The notes below the pieces were generated by a model. That model saw nothing but the letters and a program-made list of their open reading frames with translations. It did no database searches and was not told the DNA's origin. A DNA stretch of 64,000 nucleotides from Mesostigma viride. Taxonomy: Eukaryota; Streptophyta; Mesostigmatophyceae; Mesostigmatales; Mesostigmataceae. Where the stretch lies: contig RPFO01000701.1 of NCBI GenBank assembly GCA_009746045.1, positions 1-64,000 on the forward strand. Direction: 5' to 3'. Below, piece by piece: positions 17,904 to 28,428 of the stretch. Within the stretch, counting starts at the first letter, position 1, and each line of letters starts with the position of its first letter. The position numbers were made by a program, and so were the translations under genes.

Positions 17904-19973
17904 ATGGAGGATCAAGACACCCAAACTGCTACCAGACAGCCTGACTACACCTCTCTTGTTTCAACAGTTGCCAAGAGCTGCAAGAAATTTGTTGGTGCAG
18001 CTGGTGATGATTACAGCAAGTGGGAGGAGTGGAAGAATTTGTTTTTGGCTGTTGTCAGTCTTTTCAGTTTGGATGCTGTCCTGCTGGGTACTGAGGAGAA
18101 TGACAGGGCTGATAAGGCCCTGTGGGCAGCTTTGCTCACCTGTCTAACAGGTGAAGCTGCACGCCTAATGGCCACTGTGGCCAACAAAACTGGTAGCCAA
18201 GCATGGCAGTGTCTCATGGAGAACTATGAGCAAACCAGGCTAACCAAGAGTCACAGGTTTGAGCTGAGGAGCAAGCTGCACCGCCTACAGAAGCTTCCTA
18301 ACGAGACCATGCAACAGCTCGTGAGGAGGGCGGAGCTTCTACGTGCTGACTACCAGGCTGCAGGGGGAGTCATCCAGGACCGTGATTTTGCTGCCATTCT
18401 ACTGGGAGCACTGACAGACGAGTACCGCCCTGCGCTGGTGTCTGTAAGGTTCAACGAGGAGGACCCACTACCTGTGGTGAAGAGGGCACTCATGGAGGCG
18501 GAGGATCTGCTCAAGGGGGGACGTGCTGTGGTGAAAAAGGAGAGTGCTGGCACTGGCCAGGCCTACCACACCAACAGCAAGGGGAACGGGGGGACCAAGA
18601 AATGCAGTCACTGTGGCCTGTCAAATCACAAGGACAAAGACTGCTGGAAGGAGCATCCTGAGAAGGCCCCACGCTGGTACCCCAACCAGCACAGGGGGGG
18701 CAAGGGCGGCAACCGAGGGAACCAGAGCAAGGGACGCAACGCACCTGCTGGATCCGCTGCCAACGCAACTCAGGAGGCGGCTGAACTGCCGCCTGGCTTC
18801 TGCATGGTCACCATCGCCGAGGAGTCGCCGTCGACGCCGCTGGAGGCTGCTGCTCTCACGCAGTATACGGGCGACAAACTCAACTGGGTGCTGGACTCGG
18901 CTGCGAGCAGCCACATGTCCCCGTGCCGTTCTGACTTCGTGTCACTTATCCCCCACAACAGGCAGATCGTCGGATCAGGCGGCGACCTGCAAGCTGCTGG
19001 AGTTGGCACAGTTTCTGTGCATTTGCCGGGGAGCGAGCTCCGACTGGATGGAGCCCTTCTGGTCCCCGAGCTGCCCGTTCGGGTGCTCTCTGTTGGAGCG
19101 CTCGTGAAGGCTGGCCACAAGCTGGATTTCAACCAGGAAATCGCTGTGGTGGACAACAAGGCGCACAAGATGGAGCAGAGGGACAACGTCTACGTGTTAC
19201 CTGCTCTCAACAAGAAGGCGGCGCTGGCGGCCACGACCGTGCGGCCGTTGGGGTCGCTGTGGAGCGCTGGCCTGCCAGTGGCGGCCATGTCCAAGACGCT
19301 GGGCTTTCTGCCTGGCTTTTCGCGGCCTTTGGGGCTGCAGGCTTCTTCCCGAGGCGCTTTGCTGCGCCCGGTGTCGTCGCCACTGTCGTGTGGCGGCAAG
19401 GGCGGTTTTTCCGCTGACAAACCTGCAATTGTGCAGGATTTTGGCGTGGTGGGGACGGCAAGGAATGGGATCGGCTTAGTACCGGTCGTTGGGGCACACG
19501 GGGAGGACGGTTCCTGGAGTTCTGCGTCGGGCAGTACTACTTATAGCCCTCTCGTGCCAGATCAGGTGGACTCTGCTCCACCAGTTTCCCTGACCCCTCC
19601 AGCGGCGAGCTCACCTGGCTTGCCGTTGTCCATGGATGTCAACCTACGTGGCGTGCTGGGAGAGCTTCCCCAGCCTGGCATCGTTTGGCCTACTAGTGCC
19701 AACACGCAGACGTCACCAAGCCTGCTGCGTGACGGTTTCGCTCCCTGGCCAGAATCAAGTGGGGGTTTGGCGTGGCGCGTCTCGGGCGCCAGCATTTTGG
19801 ATTTTGCTGCGGGGGGAATTCCTGGTGAGGGGAGGCCACCAGATGCACCAAGTCCAAGCCCAGTCCTGGAGCCAAGTCCTGGAGCTGGAGTCGTCGGCTG
19901 CCACGTGTCCCTGTCAATTTGGGACTGTGCTGAGCCAACAAGTTGCCGGCACAAGTGCTGCCTTGAGCACTAA
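17904..19973 (+). CDS. Gag-like polyprotein with zinc knuckle and protease-like segment
   Basis: The start at 17904 has an ACCATGG context; an in-frame ATG at 17826, right after the primer site, would add 26 residues. The product is 689 aa. Residues about 15-215 look like a Copia-type gag (a helical region with DYSKWEEWK early and a later LLGALTDEYRP motif). A CCHC zinc knuckle (C234-x2-C237-x4-H242-x4-C247) binds RNA. At about 329-338, LDSAASSHM matches the Copia aspartic-protease motif, with DSA in place of the usual DSG or DTG, followed by a plausible remaining protease fold to about 430. The last 250 residues are Pro/Gly/Ser-rich and unrecognised; they stop where integrase would begin in a full element. 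Confidence 0.82.
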   Translation: MEDQDTQTATRQPDYTSLVSTVAKSCKKFVGAAGDDYSKWEEWKNLFLAVVSLFSLDAVLLGTEENDRADKALWAALLTCLTGEAARLMATVANKTGSQAWQCLMENYEQTRLTKSHRFELRSKLHRLQKLPNETMQQLVRRAELLRADYQAAGGVIQDRDFAAILLGALTDEYRPALVSVRFNEEDPLPVVKRALMEAEDLLKGGRAVVKKESAGTGQAYHTNSKGNGGTKKCSHCGLSNHKDKDCWKEHPEKAPRWYPNQHRGGKGGNRGNQSKGRNAPAGSAANATQEAAELPPGFCMVTIAEESPSTPLEAAALTQYTGDKLNWVLDSAASSHMSPCRSDFVSLIPHNRQIVGSGGDLQAAGVGTVSVHLPGSELRLDGALLVPELPVRVLSVGALVKAGHKLDFNQEIAVVDNKAHKMEQRDNVYVLPALNKKAALAATTVRPLGSLWSAGLPVAAMSKTLGFLPGFSRPLGLQASSRGALLRPVSSPLSCGGKGGFSADKPAIVQDFGVVGTARNGIGLVPVVGAHGEDGSWSSASGSTTYSPLVPDQVDSAPPVSLTPPAASSPGLPLSMDVNLRGVLGELPQPGIVWPTSANTQTSPSLLRDGFAPWPESSGGLAWRVSGASILDFAAGGIPGEGRPPDAPSPSPVLEPSPGAGVVGCHVSLSIWDCAEPTSCRHKCCLEH

Positions 19974-20858
19974 GGCGGTCGGTGCGGGAGCCCTGCTTCC
20001 GCTATTTTCATGGCGATTTTTGGGGATGCGCTATGGTCACGTTCGTTGGGAATTTGATAGCTAGCTTAACTAACCCCTTATGATCTCAAGTCGCCACTGT
20101 TTTTCGTTCGTGAAAAATTGCTTTAGACACGAATATTTTGTGGTCTATTGTGCTGTTAGGTGCGGGGTCCTTCCGGCCTTATGCATCTCGCATAGTCTTG
20201 TTTTGTTTCTGCTAGACTTTTTCATAGCGCTTCGTCGGGATGCGTTATTTGAGTTCTAGACCACCTGTGTTCATCGTCCCCATGACGTTCTTCTACCAGC
20301 AATGGTATGTTTTCCAAGTTCTTTGTAATCTTGGTACGTTTGGCTAGCGCCGGTTTGCTGGCCATGTCTCCGTTCTTGCTGACCCTTTTTGTGGTCAATC
20401 TGCACGTTCATTTCATGTCGTGTGTGTTGCCCATTCTTAGGGCATACTTTCTCGTTGCATGCTAGGTTTGTTCATGCAGTTTGCGGTTGTGTCTTTTGTA
20501 CATAGCCTGCGTTTGTGCTCCTGACTTTGTCGTCGCTTCATGTCCCGTTTTTAGTCGCTTTCAACTATCGTTGGTTAATCAGAGCTGTCTTTTCAGTTCG
20601 TTCATGTTGGCTAATGCTAAGATCCATGACTATGTCGGTTTATGTTAGTTACCTGTGTGATTAAGGTGTGTCAGGACTACGTGTTCTGCTCCTTGTTCAC
20701 CGTTGGTGCTCTGCCGTAGGTCGGATGCTTTATGTCGTTAATCACATGTTTTATGCGTTAATCATACATCATGTCCCCTGCATTGTCTAAGAGTTTGCCT
20801 GTGTTAGAGCATTTTGTGTGCTTCTTCATGTTTTCAGGCGACGCTAGAGTGAGGGGGG
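19974..20858 (+). other. Non-coding element interior with polypurine tract
   Basis: No long open frame was found; the sequence is T-rich with many short TTCGTT/GTCG-type motifs. The purine run AGAGTGAGGGGGG (20846-20858) directly before the 3' LTR is the likely plus-strand primer. This stretch occupies the place where integrase and reverse transcriptase would lie, but no remnants of them are recognised. Confidence 0.7.
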
Positions 20859-22057
20859 TGTGATCCAAAGCGCATCTTCCCAACGAAGTTTTTGACTTGG
20901 CAACACATGCTAGTTGCTGGGCGATGCGGCAATCTTTCCTGCTGCTTTCGTTGGACACTCGGCGCGTCACCGGTCCGGAGTTCCAGTTTCCAGTTTCCGT
21001 GGAGATCGTCTTTTGACTACTTTGACCACGGTGTTTGCTAGCGAGGGGGGTGGATGTTTTTCGCCCACTTACCCGTGATCAGTTAGTGTTTGATCCTTAC
21101 CACTGGCCTGGGTTGCATCCCATTTTTGGTTTGGTGCCATGTGGGTAAGGGGGGTGTCAAGGTTGTACCCAAATGTCACCTTGATAGTGAGTACTGAATT
21201 TAATTCTAGAGTCCTATGTTTGGTCAAGGCTTGACTGGCTGAGAGCTTTTCCTCTAAGTGTTATACTTGACAGGATAGCACTAGAGCAAGGTCATGTGTT
21301 GTAAGGGGGGTGTCAAGGACATGGTCCTTGTATTTGTACCCACCTGACCTGGCTAGATAGATAGAGGCTCTTGTACAGGAGCCACTGTTCTTTATCCCGT
21401 TGGATTTGGCCTACAAATGAGAAAGTTGTGGCCAGTTTTAGTAATCAGGGATTAGTACCTATGCCAAGTGGATCCTTATAGGCAGCTGACAAATCTGTCT
21501 ATGTCAGCTGACCTATGACATGTCAGATGAGAATCTATGACAGGACAGCTGACTGATTGACATGTACACTGTGCATGTCAGATGTGGCGCTGATATGTTC
21601 ACGCCAGATTTACTTCATCATCATCAGATCACACACAGAGAGATCTTTTATTAAATAGTTAGATTACTGTGCAGCAGTTACAAGTTAAGACTGTACATCA
21701 GTTACAAGATAAGGCTGTACAGCAGTTACAAGATAAGATTTATTCTTGTCTAGATCTGATTGGTAGCCTGTACACTGACCTAACCTGATTGGTGGCCTGA
21801 GTATTACATGAGAATATTCCTAGGCACATTCCTAGCCAGCCAATCAGGTCATTCCAGTTTGCTGCCTGTGTTTTTTTTCCTCGAGTTAATAAAACAACTG
21901 AGGAGCCTTGCCAAAGGTACTCCTCACTATCATTCTGCCTCAAACTGAGTCTCTGTCTCTTTGCTTCCATCCTCCATAGCCTGTACCTGCAAGGACAGGC
22001 ACATTTGGGTTCCAATCACAAGCATTGTAGAAGGCAAACCCATTAGTTCTTTCAACA
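20859..22057 (+). repeat. 3' LTR
   Basis: This 1199-bp copy is identical to the 5' LTR except for one noticed base (20990). It ends CAACA, followed by the GAAAC duplicate at 22058-22062. Confidence 0.93.
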
Positions 22058-22564
22058 GAAACGCCTCCCAAGACCAAGATGGATTCAGATGAGATTGCAG
22101 AGCGGCTCAAGAAGTCAGAAGAAGAGAAGGCAGCAGTGCAAAAGCAGCTGGCTGACCTCATCGCAAGACAGGCTGCTGTGTATGTACCTGTTGCCCCCCA
22201 GCCTGTATTCCAGCCAGCTCCGCAGCAGGCATCTGTTTTTTTGCAGCAGCCTGCTCCCCAGCAGGGGTCATTTTACGTACCGCAGCAACCTGTTTTTATT
22301 GACCAGCCGCTTCTGGGGGGGCAGCAGCCTGTTCCTGACGAGCAACTTGATCCTGATAGAGCTGCCAGGCGCGCTGCCAGGCACGCTAACAAGCAGGCAG
22401 CCAAGCTGGCTGCCAAGCAGGCTGCTCTTGAGCAGGCTGCCATTGACCAGGCTGCTGCTGCTGAGCAGGCCAGAAAGACTCAGGGGAGAGGAACCAAGGA
22501 CATGCCCTTAATCCCTGATGAGGGAAATCAAGAGGAGGAATCCTCTGATGATGAGGACCAGTAA

Positions 22565-22919
22565 ATAGTACTGACAAGGTTTACGTGTGACCAATGCAAT
22601 GTAATGATGCAATATAATCTGGAATAAAGAATTGTTTCATTAATAAATATCATTACATGTGTTTATTTCCATGCTTTACCACGAGGAATGACATGTTATT
22701 GTGCATGCCTGTCAGCCCTCCAAAAGGGGGTCACTTTAGGTTTTTGTAGCTGCTATTTCGCCCCACCCTGACTGAACGCCAGTTCGGCTCTGAACCTTCC
22801 AACCGTCCTGCAAATTTGATCCATCCGTTCAGAAAATCGCATTCCATTGACGTTGTGGCCCTAAATTCGAGCGCGTTATTCGAAACGGCGTGCACCGGTT
22901 GGTCCCCGCCCAAAGTGGG
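22565..22919. other. Right-arm 3' flank, palindrome end and host junction
   Basis: AT-rich sequence downstream of the chromodomain-like gene carries AATAAAG and TTCATTAATAAA (22622-22645). The arm ends at 22749. Bases 22751-22911 match 25306-25461 closely, a host dispersed repeat (ATTTCGCCCCACCCTGACTG start) that also has a diverged copy near 46957. Only base 22750 separates the two, so the junction shows at most one base of overlap or filler. Confidence 0.75.
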
Positions 22920-24215
22920 CTCGCATGCGTGCGTGGGTGTGGGGGGGGAGTGGCATGCATGCGTGGGTGTGGTGGGGGGCTGCCATGCATGCGTGGGGTT
23001 AGGGGGGGGCTGGCACGCGTGTGTGGGTTCGTGGGGTGGCTGCCATGCGTGCGTGGGTGTGTGGGGTGGCTGGCATGCGTACGTGGGTGTGGGGGGTGGC
23101 TGGCATGCATAAGTGGGTTTGTGATGGGCTGGCATGCGTGCGTGGGTTGGTGGGGTGGCTGGCATGCATGCCTGCATGTGGGGGGTCGCTGGCATGCATG
23201 CGTGGGTTTGTGGGGTAGCTGGCATGCAGGCGTGGGTGTGGGAGGGGCTGGCATGCATGCGTGGGTGTGGGGGGTGGCTGGCATGCATGCCTGCATGTGG
23301 GGTGGGGCTGGCATGCGTGCGTGGGTGTGTGGGGGGGCTCGCATGCGTGCGTGGGTGTGGGGGGGGCTCGCATGCGTGCGTGGGTGTGGGGGGGGCTCGC
23401 ATGCGTGCGTGGGTGTGGGGGGGAGTGGCATGCATGCGTGGGTGTGGTGGGGGGCTGCCATGCATGCGTGGGGTTAGGGGGGGGCTGGCACGCGTGTGTG
23501 GGTTGGTGGGGTGGCTGCCATGCGTGCGTGGGTGTGTGGGGTGGCTGGCATGCGTACGTGGGTGTGGGGGGTGGCTGGCATGCATAAGTGGGTTTGTGAT
23601 GGGCTGGCATGCGTGCGTGGGTGTGGGGGTGGCTGGCATGCATGCGTGCATGTGGGGGGTCGCTGGCATGCATGCGTGGGTTTGTGGGGTAGCTGGCATG
23701 CGGGCGTGGGTGTGGGAGGGGCTGGCATGCATGCGTGGGTGTGGGGGGTGGCTGGCATGCATGCCTGCATGTGGGGTAGGGCTGGCATGCGTGCGTGGGT
23801 GTGGGGGGGGCTGCCATGCGTGTGTCGGGGGGCTGGCATGCGTGGGTGGTTGGCGGGGGAGTGGCATGCATGCGTGGGTGTGGTGGGGAGCTGCCATGCA
23901 TGCGTGGTTTTAAGGGGGGGCTGGCACGCGTGCGTGGGTTCGTGGGGTGGCTGCCATGCGTGCGTGGGGGTGGGGGGTGGCTGGCATGCGTAAGTGGCTG
24001 TGGGGGTTGCTGGAATGCATAAGTGGGTTGTGGGGTGGCTGGCATGCGTGCGTGGGTGTGGGGGTGGCTGGCATGCGTGCGTGGATTGGTGGGGTGGCTG
24101 GCATGCATGCGGGCATGTGGGGGGTGGCTGGAATCCATGCGTGGGTTTGTGGGGTATAGCTAACATGTGTGCGTGGGTGTGGGAGGGGCTGGCATGCATG
24201 CGTTGGTTGACATGC
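22920..24215 (+). repeat. G-rich minisatellite array B1 (about 30-bp unit)
   Basis: About 43 variable copies of a unit like GGCTGGCATGCATGCGTGGG followed by TGTGGGGGGT. Units vary at the second TGCATGC step, at the T/G-rich linker and in G-run length. Every array in the window has the G-rich strand on the plus strand. Long open frames on both strands (His/Pro/Thr-rich on minus, Gly/Trp/Cys-rich on plus) are periodic readings of the unit, not genes. Confidence 0.93.
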
Positions 24216-25120
24216 CATGGATGAAAAACGCCAAGAAGAGTATATGGCCCCGCTGCCACCAAAATATATAATATCACCTGGTTGATCGACCAAGGGGATA
24301 GCCTGCACAGTGAGACACAAACACAGCAGACCCAGCAAAGCAAAATTCAGGTTGTAAGCGAGTGGAGATTACTTTTGACATGCTTGATGAAGAAATATAT
24401 AACACACCTTCTATTGTCACACCTTCTATAAACAAATGGTTGATTGATCACCTTATACACCACGTAAACATGCTACCAGACGCGCTCTTCAGTGCAGTCA
24501 AAATCCACGTGCGAAGCAAGTCAGCTTACGCAGAAAGCACCATGAATGTCAGCCAGTACAGCAGTAAATGACGCCCCAAACCCGTGACCAGGCAAGCATC
24601 CAGAGGGGCTTTCACCGCCCAGTATATTCCAGAAAAAAGCATAACAGATCCTTGGGCAACGGACGTTCACACAGGACATGCGAAGGACCATGAAGATGGC
24701 GTCCTGCACGGCTAATCTGCGTTTTTAAAAACCCTTGCTACGCTATGTCTTTGCTGCGACTAGGTGGATTCGGCGAAATGGAAAGAACGCAACCATGAAA
24801 ATGCATCAGAAAGAGAGCAGGTAATACCCCGGTCATCGAAACAAACGCCTCACCATCGGCATCGCCGGTTACGTCCCGTGGCAAAAAATCCAGCGTTCTT
24901 TCCAATATGATGTGGCGACAGCAGAAGCTCGTTGGCCACACCCCAAGCCTTCCACGAACAGCAAACTGATTTCACTAGGCACCCAATACGTAAAGCAGTT
25001 AAGCATGATACTACAATACCTAAATCTACAACGACATTCCATTTCCAGGTCGCCATAGCGACACGGACCTCTCCCACGCAGGTATCACTCCGTTGACGCA
25101 CCTCCAGCTCATAAAATTTC
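24216..25120 (+). repeat. Repeat module C, diverged copy
   Basis: This stretch aligns by eye with the modules after other minisatellites (30690-31560, 44740-45620, 51640-52460 and more), for example CACCTGGTTG-TCGACCAAGGGGATAGCC near 24277 and TGGTTGATTGATCACCTTATACACC near 24436. It has more changes and a frameshift in the small open frame that is intact in the others, so it is an older copy. Confidence 0.7.
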
Positions 25121-25820
25121 GCACTTGCTCTTCAAACATAAAATTTTGACGTATAAAACCATGGCTGCGCATTCCCCATCCCAATTTTCTAGCCTAGGTT
25201 GCCTGCCATCGCCAGCCAGCACAAGGAAAATTGCTCGCGCAGCACGTCACTTTGTTTTTCGCCCCGAGCATGCCGCACGCTTTGCCAATAATTCCCAGTT
25301 CCCATTGCTATTTCGCCCCACCCTGACTGAACGCCAGTTCGGCTCTGAACCTTCCAACCGTCCTGCAAATTTGATCCATCCGTTCAGAAAATCGCATTCC
25401 ATTCACGTTGTGGCCCTAACCTCGAGCGCGTTATTCGAAACGGCGTGCACCGGTTGGTCCCCTTGTCCAAAGTGGTGCAACGGGTAGCCGCGAAAAGTTT
25501 AGGAGAGATCCATTCGCCAGTAGCTTGTTTGACGTTTAAAAGAGTCAACGCGCCGTAATTCCTGAGGCCGCGCGGATTGGCGAGACGCCCCACCTGCCCG
25601 CAAAAGTCTGAACATGTTCAGCGTTTCAGCACCCGTTCAGGAGATGTGAGACTCGATCTCCAAGGTTTGGGGATTTTCTTTGTACTACGGCGATTGGCCA
25701 TCTCGCTACGGCCTTGGACGTCGTCCGCTCCCGCGCTAGGGGGCGCGGGGGACGGCCCCACCTTCGGCCTACGGCCTCGGCCAAAGTTTTCGGGCTTCAT
25801 AAATCGTAGTTACTAGTAGG
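25121..25820 (+). repeat. Dispersed repeat segments ending in CGTAGTTACTAG
   Basis: It contains the repeat also found at the palindrome junction (25306-25461). Next comes a segment with GCGCGGATTGGCGAGACGCC (25570-25589) and a G/C-rich tract that recurs at 47255-47500. It ends AAATCGTAGTTACTAG (about 25801-25816), the junction sequence that precedes the G-hairpin modules. No gene is supported. Confidence 0.6.
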
Positions 25821-26051
25821 GGAGACAAGGTGGGGGGGCCAAGGCCCCCCACGAATTCGGACGCACTACGCCACCAGGGGCCCTGAGGCCTCCGTCGAAA
25901 GCTTCGACCCGCCGGGCGGAGCGCCCGCCTACCGGGCCGGCCCCTACGCCGGGGGGCGAACGCTCGGCGGCCTTCCTTTGGGGGCTTCCCATCGCGCGCG
26001 CTCGCGCCGGCCCGCCGCACCGTCGATCCCACGCTCCGTCCCTCACGGGGA
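25821..26051 (+). repeat. G-hairpin module A1
   Basis: It starts with a hairpin of a G7 run, CCAAGG and a C6 run (25831-25850), followed by a GC-rich 200-base block also present at 28429, 43346, 48998 and 56062. Here it ends soon after CCCTCACGGG and continues into module D rather than into the usual minisatellite leader. Confidence 0.75.
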
Positions 26052-26950
26052 AATCTTCCAAATCAATTTTGATTCCTCGGAACTACGAAAATTCGGCCTG
26101 AACTCGGCCTAAATTCGTTTTTATTGCTCAAAACTAGTGAGCGCTCAACCAAAAACGATTTCAGGCCGAATTTAGCATGCGTTCAGGGCAAAATTTCGTA
26201 GCACAGATTTCAGCAAAATTTAGATTCTCTCAGCGCTGAGTCCAGAATCGGATCAGAATCTCGCAAAGGTCGTCCAGCAAGCATCTTACTACGCTCCACC
26301 TCTCGTAGTTAAATTTTGCTCGCACTTTTCAAATATAATTCAGTCAGATCCCGTTCAGACTTAAATTTCAGTCTGAATCGAAAATTGTTACGGAACAACT
26401 CAGTGAAACGGTTTCTAAACGAAATGCCGACAACAAAACGGCCGTAACGCCCAAAATTTCACGGTATCTAAACATTTTTTTCACGGTTTCTGAACGCTCC
26501 GTCGATCTGACGCACTGAACGCTACGAATTTTTAGGACGGCGCGCTCTCGGCCAAGCGATGGGCCCAGTAGCCGCAGTTGATCGCCGCAAGGCATGGGAT
26601 GTTTCGTTAGAGATGCAACGCGACACAGAGTTTGACGCCCGCGAAGAAGCCGACATCGTGCCGGGTTCCGTATTTTTATCTGGCCGCGGCCATTGGCTGG
26701 CCTCCCACCTGCCCGCAAAAATTCTGAACCGGATCTGGACGTAACTGCCGTTTCAGACCCCGTTCAGAACGTGTGAGACTCGATCTCCCTAGTTTGCCAC
26801 TTTTCGGGCAACTGCTCCGATTGGGCGCCACCGCGGATCCCCGGATCGCCCTGACTATCGGCCGCCCTGCGCTCGCGGTTCTCGTACGGGCCACTTTTCG
26901 GGCCTCACGGTTCGCCAAACTTTTGCGTTGGGGTTAATCGTAGTCACTAG
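26052..26950 (+). repeat. Repeat module D1
   Basis: Moderately AT-rich sequence with AAAACGGCCGTAACGCC-type and GGTTTCTGAACG motifs, then a GC-rich tail (CGGCCATTGGCTGGCCTCCC near 26686) and the terminal TAATCGTAGTCACTAG (26935-26950). Related copies lie near 31850-32555, 45890-46590 and 55330-56055. A short open frame (26559-26744) recurs in only one other copy and is not called a gene. Confidence 0.65.
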
Positions 26951-28428
26951 AACAAGATCGGGGGCTCCGCCCCCGAACCCCCGCTACTTGGCAGATTCTG
27001 TGCCTCAACGGCTTTTTGTGCCTCAACGGCGAGTACCAGCACAGCCGTACACTCCCGCTTACACAGCCCGCCCACTAGCAAGACAGCCGAACCTGTACGG
27101 CCGGCCACAGCCTGTGATTCCATGGATTACGCCACGATTCCATGCAAACTCATGGTGCCGGACGGGTTGCTGGCCTATTTTGGGAAGCCGGTGGCTGAAC
27201 CGAACCGCAACTAAACCTGGTATGTCAGCACGTCAGGTCCGTCCGTCAGATTCCTCACTTTTTGCCAGCAACCGCCAAATACCACTTGAATCGGTCCTCT
27301 CCTCGCCGTTTTCCTCGCCAATTTCCCTCGTCCGGCCCAAACGCCTAGGCCAATTTCAAGCTGAACTTGGCACGCATCGTCGTCGATAGCTACGGAGCTT
27401 AGAAACTCGGAGTTCTGGACCGTTACGCGCAGGTAACGGCCGTTTTAGTCTGTTTTACTGACTACTACTGTCGTCACGGGGTATTTGTTTGAGTTCCCGT
27501 CTTAGAAGAGTTTGGGTGCCGGACGCTACGCGGTGACAGGCCGCTAGAAAGCCTACGGACGCGATCTGCTGAAAGATTTTGTGGAAACAAATTGTGCGTT
27601 CGGATTTTTGCGCTACTCGTGTACGGACAACGTTTGCCGGAAGAGTTTGCGGAACAATTGGGCCGACCTAAAAGTAGTATATAAGGGCAACAAGATCGGG
27701 GGCTCCGCCCCCGAACCCCCGCTACTTGGCAGATTCTGTGCCTCAACGGCTTTTTGTGCCTCAACGGCGAGTACCAGCACAGCCGTACACTCCCGCTTAC
27801 ACAGCCCGCCCACTAGCAAGACAGCCGAACCTGTACGGCCGGCCACAGCCTGTGATTCCATGGATTACGCCACGATTCCATGCAAACTCATGGTGCCGGA
27901 CGGGTTGCTGGCCTATTTTGGGAAGCCGGTGGCTGAACCGAACCGCAACTAAACCTGGTATGTCAGCACGTCAGGTCCGTCCGTCAGATTCCTCACTTTT
28001 TGCCAGCAACCGCCAAATACCACTTGAATCGGTCCTCTCCTCGCCGTTTTCCTCGCCAATTTCCCTCGTCCGGCCCAAACGCCTAGGCCAATTTCAAGCT
28101 GAACTTGGCACGCATCGTCGTCGATAGCTACGGAGCTTAGAAACTCGGAGTTCTGGACCGTTACGCGCAGGTAACGGCCGTTTTAGTCTGTTTTACTGAC
28201 TACTACTGTCGTCACGGGGTATTTGTTTGAGTTCCCGTCTTAGAAGAGTTTGGGTGCCGGACGCTACGCGGTGACAGGCCGCTAGAAAGCCTACGGACGC
28301 GATCTGCTGAAAGATTTTGTGGAAACAAATTGTGCGTTCGGATTTTTGCGCTACTCGTGTACGGACAACGTTTGCCGGAAGAGTTTGCGGAACAATTGGG
28401 CCGACCTAAAAGTAGTATATAAGGGCAA
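26951..28428 (+). repeat. 738-bp satellite E, two copies
   Basis: The copies start at 26951 and 27689, exactly 738 bp apart and practically identical. Each begins AACAAGATCGGGGGCTCC, whose GGGGGCTCCGCCCCC is a hairpin, and ends TAGTATATAAGGGC. A 133-codon frame in each unit starts at TTG, not ATG, and has no leader signal, so no gene is called. Confidence 0.93.

Larger units (their letters stand above)
16614..22057 (+). mobile_element. Non-autonomous Copia-type LTR retrotransposon (5444 bp)
   Basis: Two 1199-bp LTRs (16614-17812 and 20859-22057) begin TG, end CA and flank a 3046-bp interior. A primer-binding site (TGGTATCGGAGG, close to initiator-Met tRNA type) follows the 5' LTR, and a polypurine tract precedes the 3' LTR. 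The interior encodes only a gag-like protein with a zinc knuckle and a protease-like segment. No integrase, reverse transcriptase or RNase H was found, so movement would need enzymes from a related full element. Only one LTR mismatch was noticed (16745 T versus 20990 C), pointing to a recent insertion. It lies in the same orientation as the gene it splits. Confidence 0.9.
15997..22564 (+). pseudogene. Chromodomain-like gene split by a retrotransposon
   Basis: The 5' part (15997-16613) and 3' part (22063-22564) are separated by the LTR element 16614-22057 and a target-site duplicate. Without the insertion the frame is intact at 372 codons. It ends in an Ala/Gln-rich helix and an acidic Ser/Asp tail that the left-arm copy has lost by frameshift. 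As it stands, translation would run 7-8 codons past residue 210 into the LTR and stop near 16650, keeping the chromodomain-like region but losing the coiled coil and Gln/Pro-rich part. Whether the element can be transcribed through or spliced out is unknown. Confidence 0.85.
10741..22749 (-). repeat. Giant palindrome, right arm, interrupted by an LTR element
   Basis: The arm consists of 10741-16613 and 22063-22749 (6560 bp together), the reverse complement of 4182-10740. The interruption is the retrotransposon 16614-22057 plus one copy of its 5-bp target duplication. The arm ends at 22749 in GTTTTTGTAG, then switches to a host dispersed repeat. That the arms total 6559 and 6560 bases, and differ only by a homopolymer base, confirms the boundaries. 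Confidence 0.93.

Noticed and set aside
18984-19973. Integrase core after the protease-like segment
   Set aside because: No HHCC or DDE pattern was found; the region is Pro/Gly/Ser-rich.
4182-22749. Palindrome as a simple assembly or read fold-back error
   Set aside because: Not fully excluded, but the one-arm retrotransposon with target duplication and the distinct right junction argue for a real structure or two joined real copies.
22920-24215. CRISPR-like array
   Set aside because: There are no unique spacers between identical repeats; it is a variable minisatellite in eukaryotic DNA.
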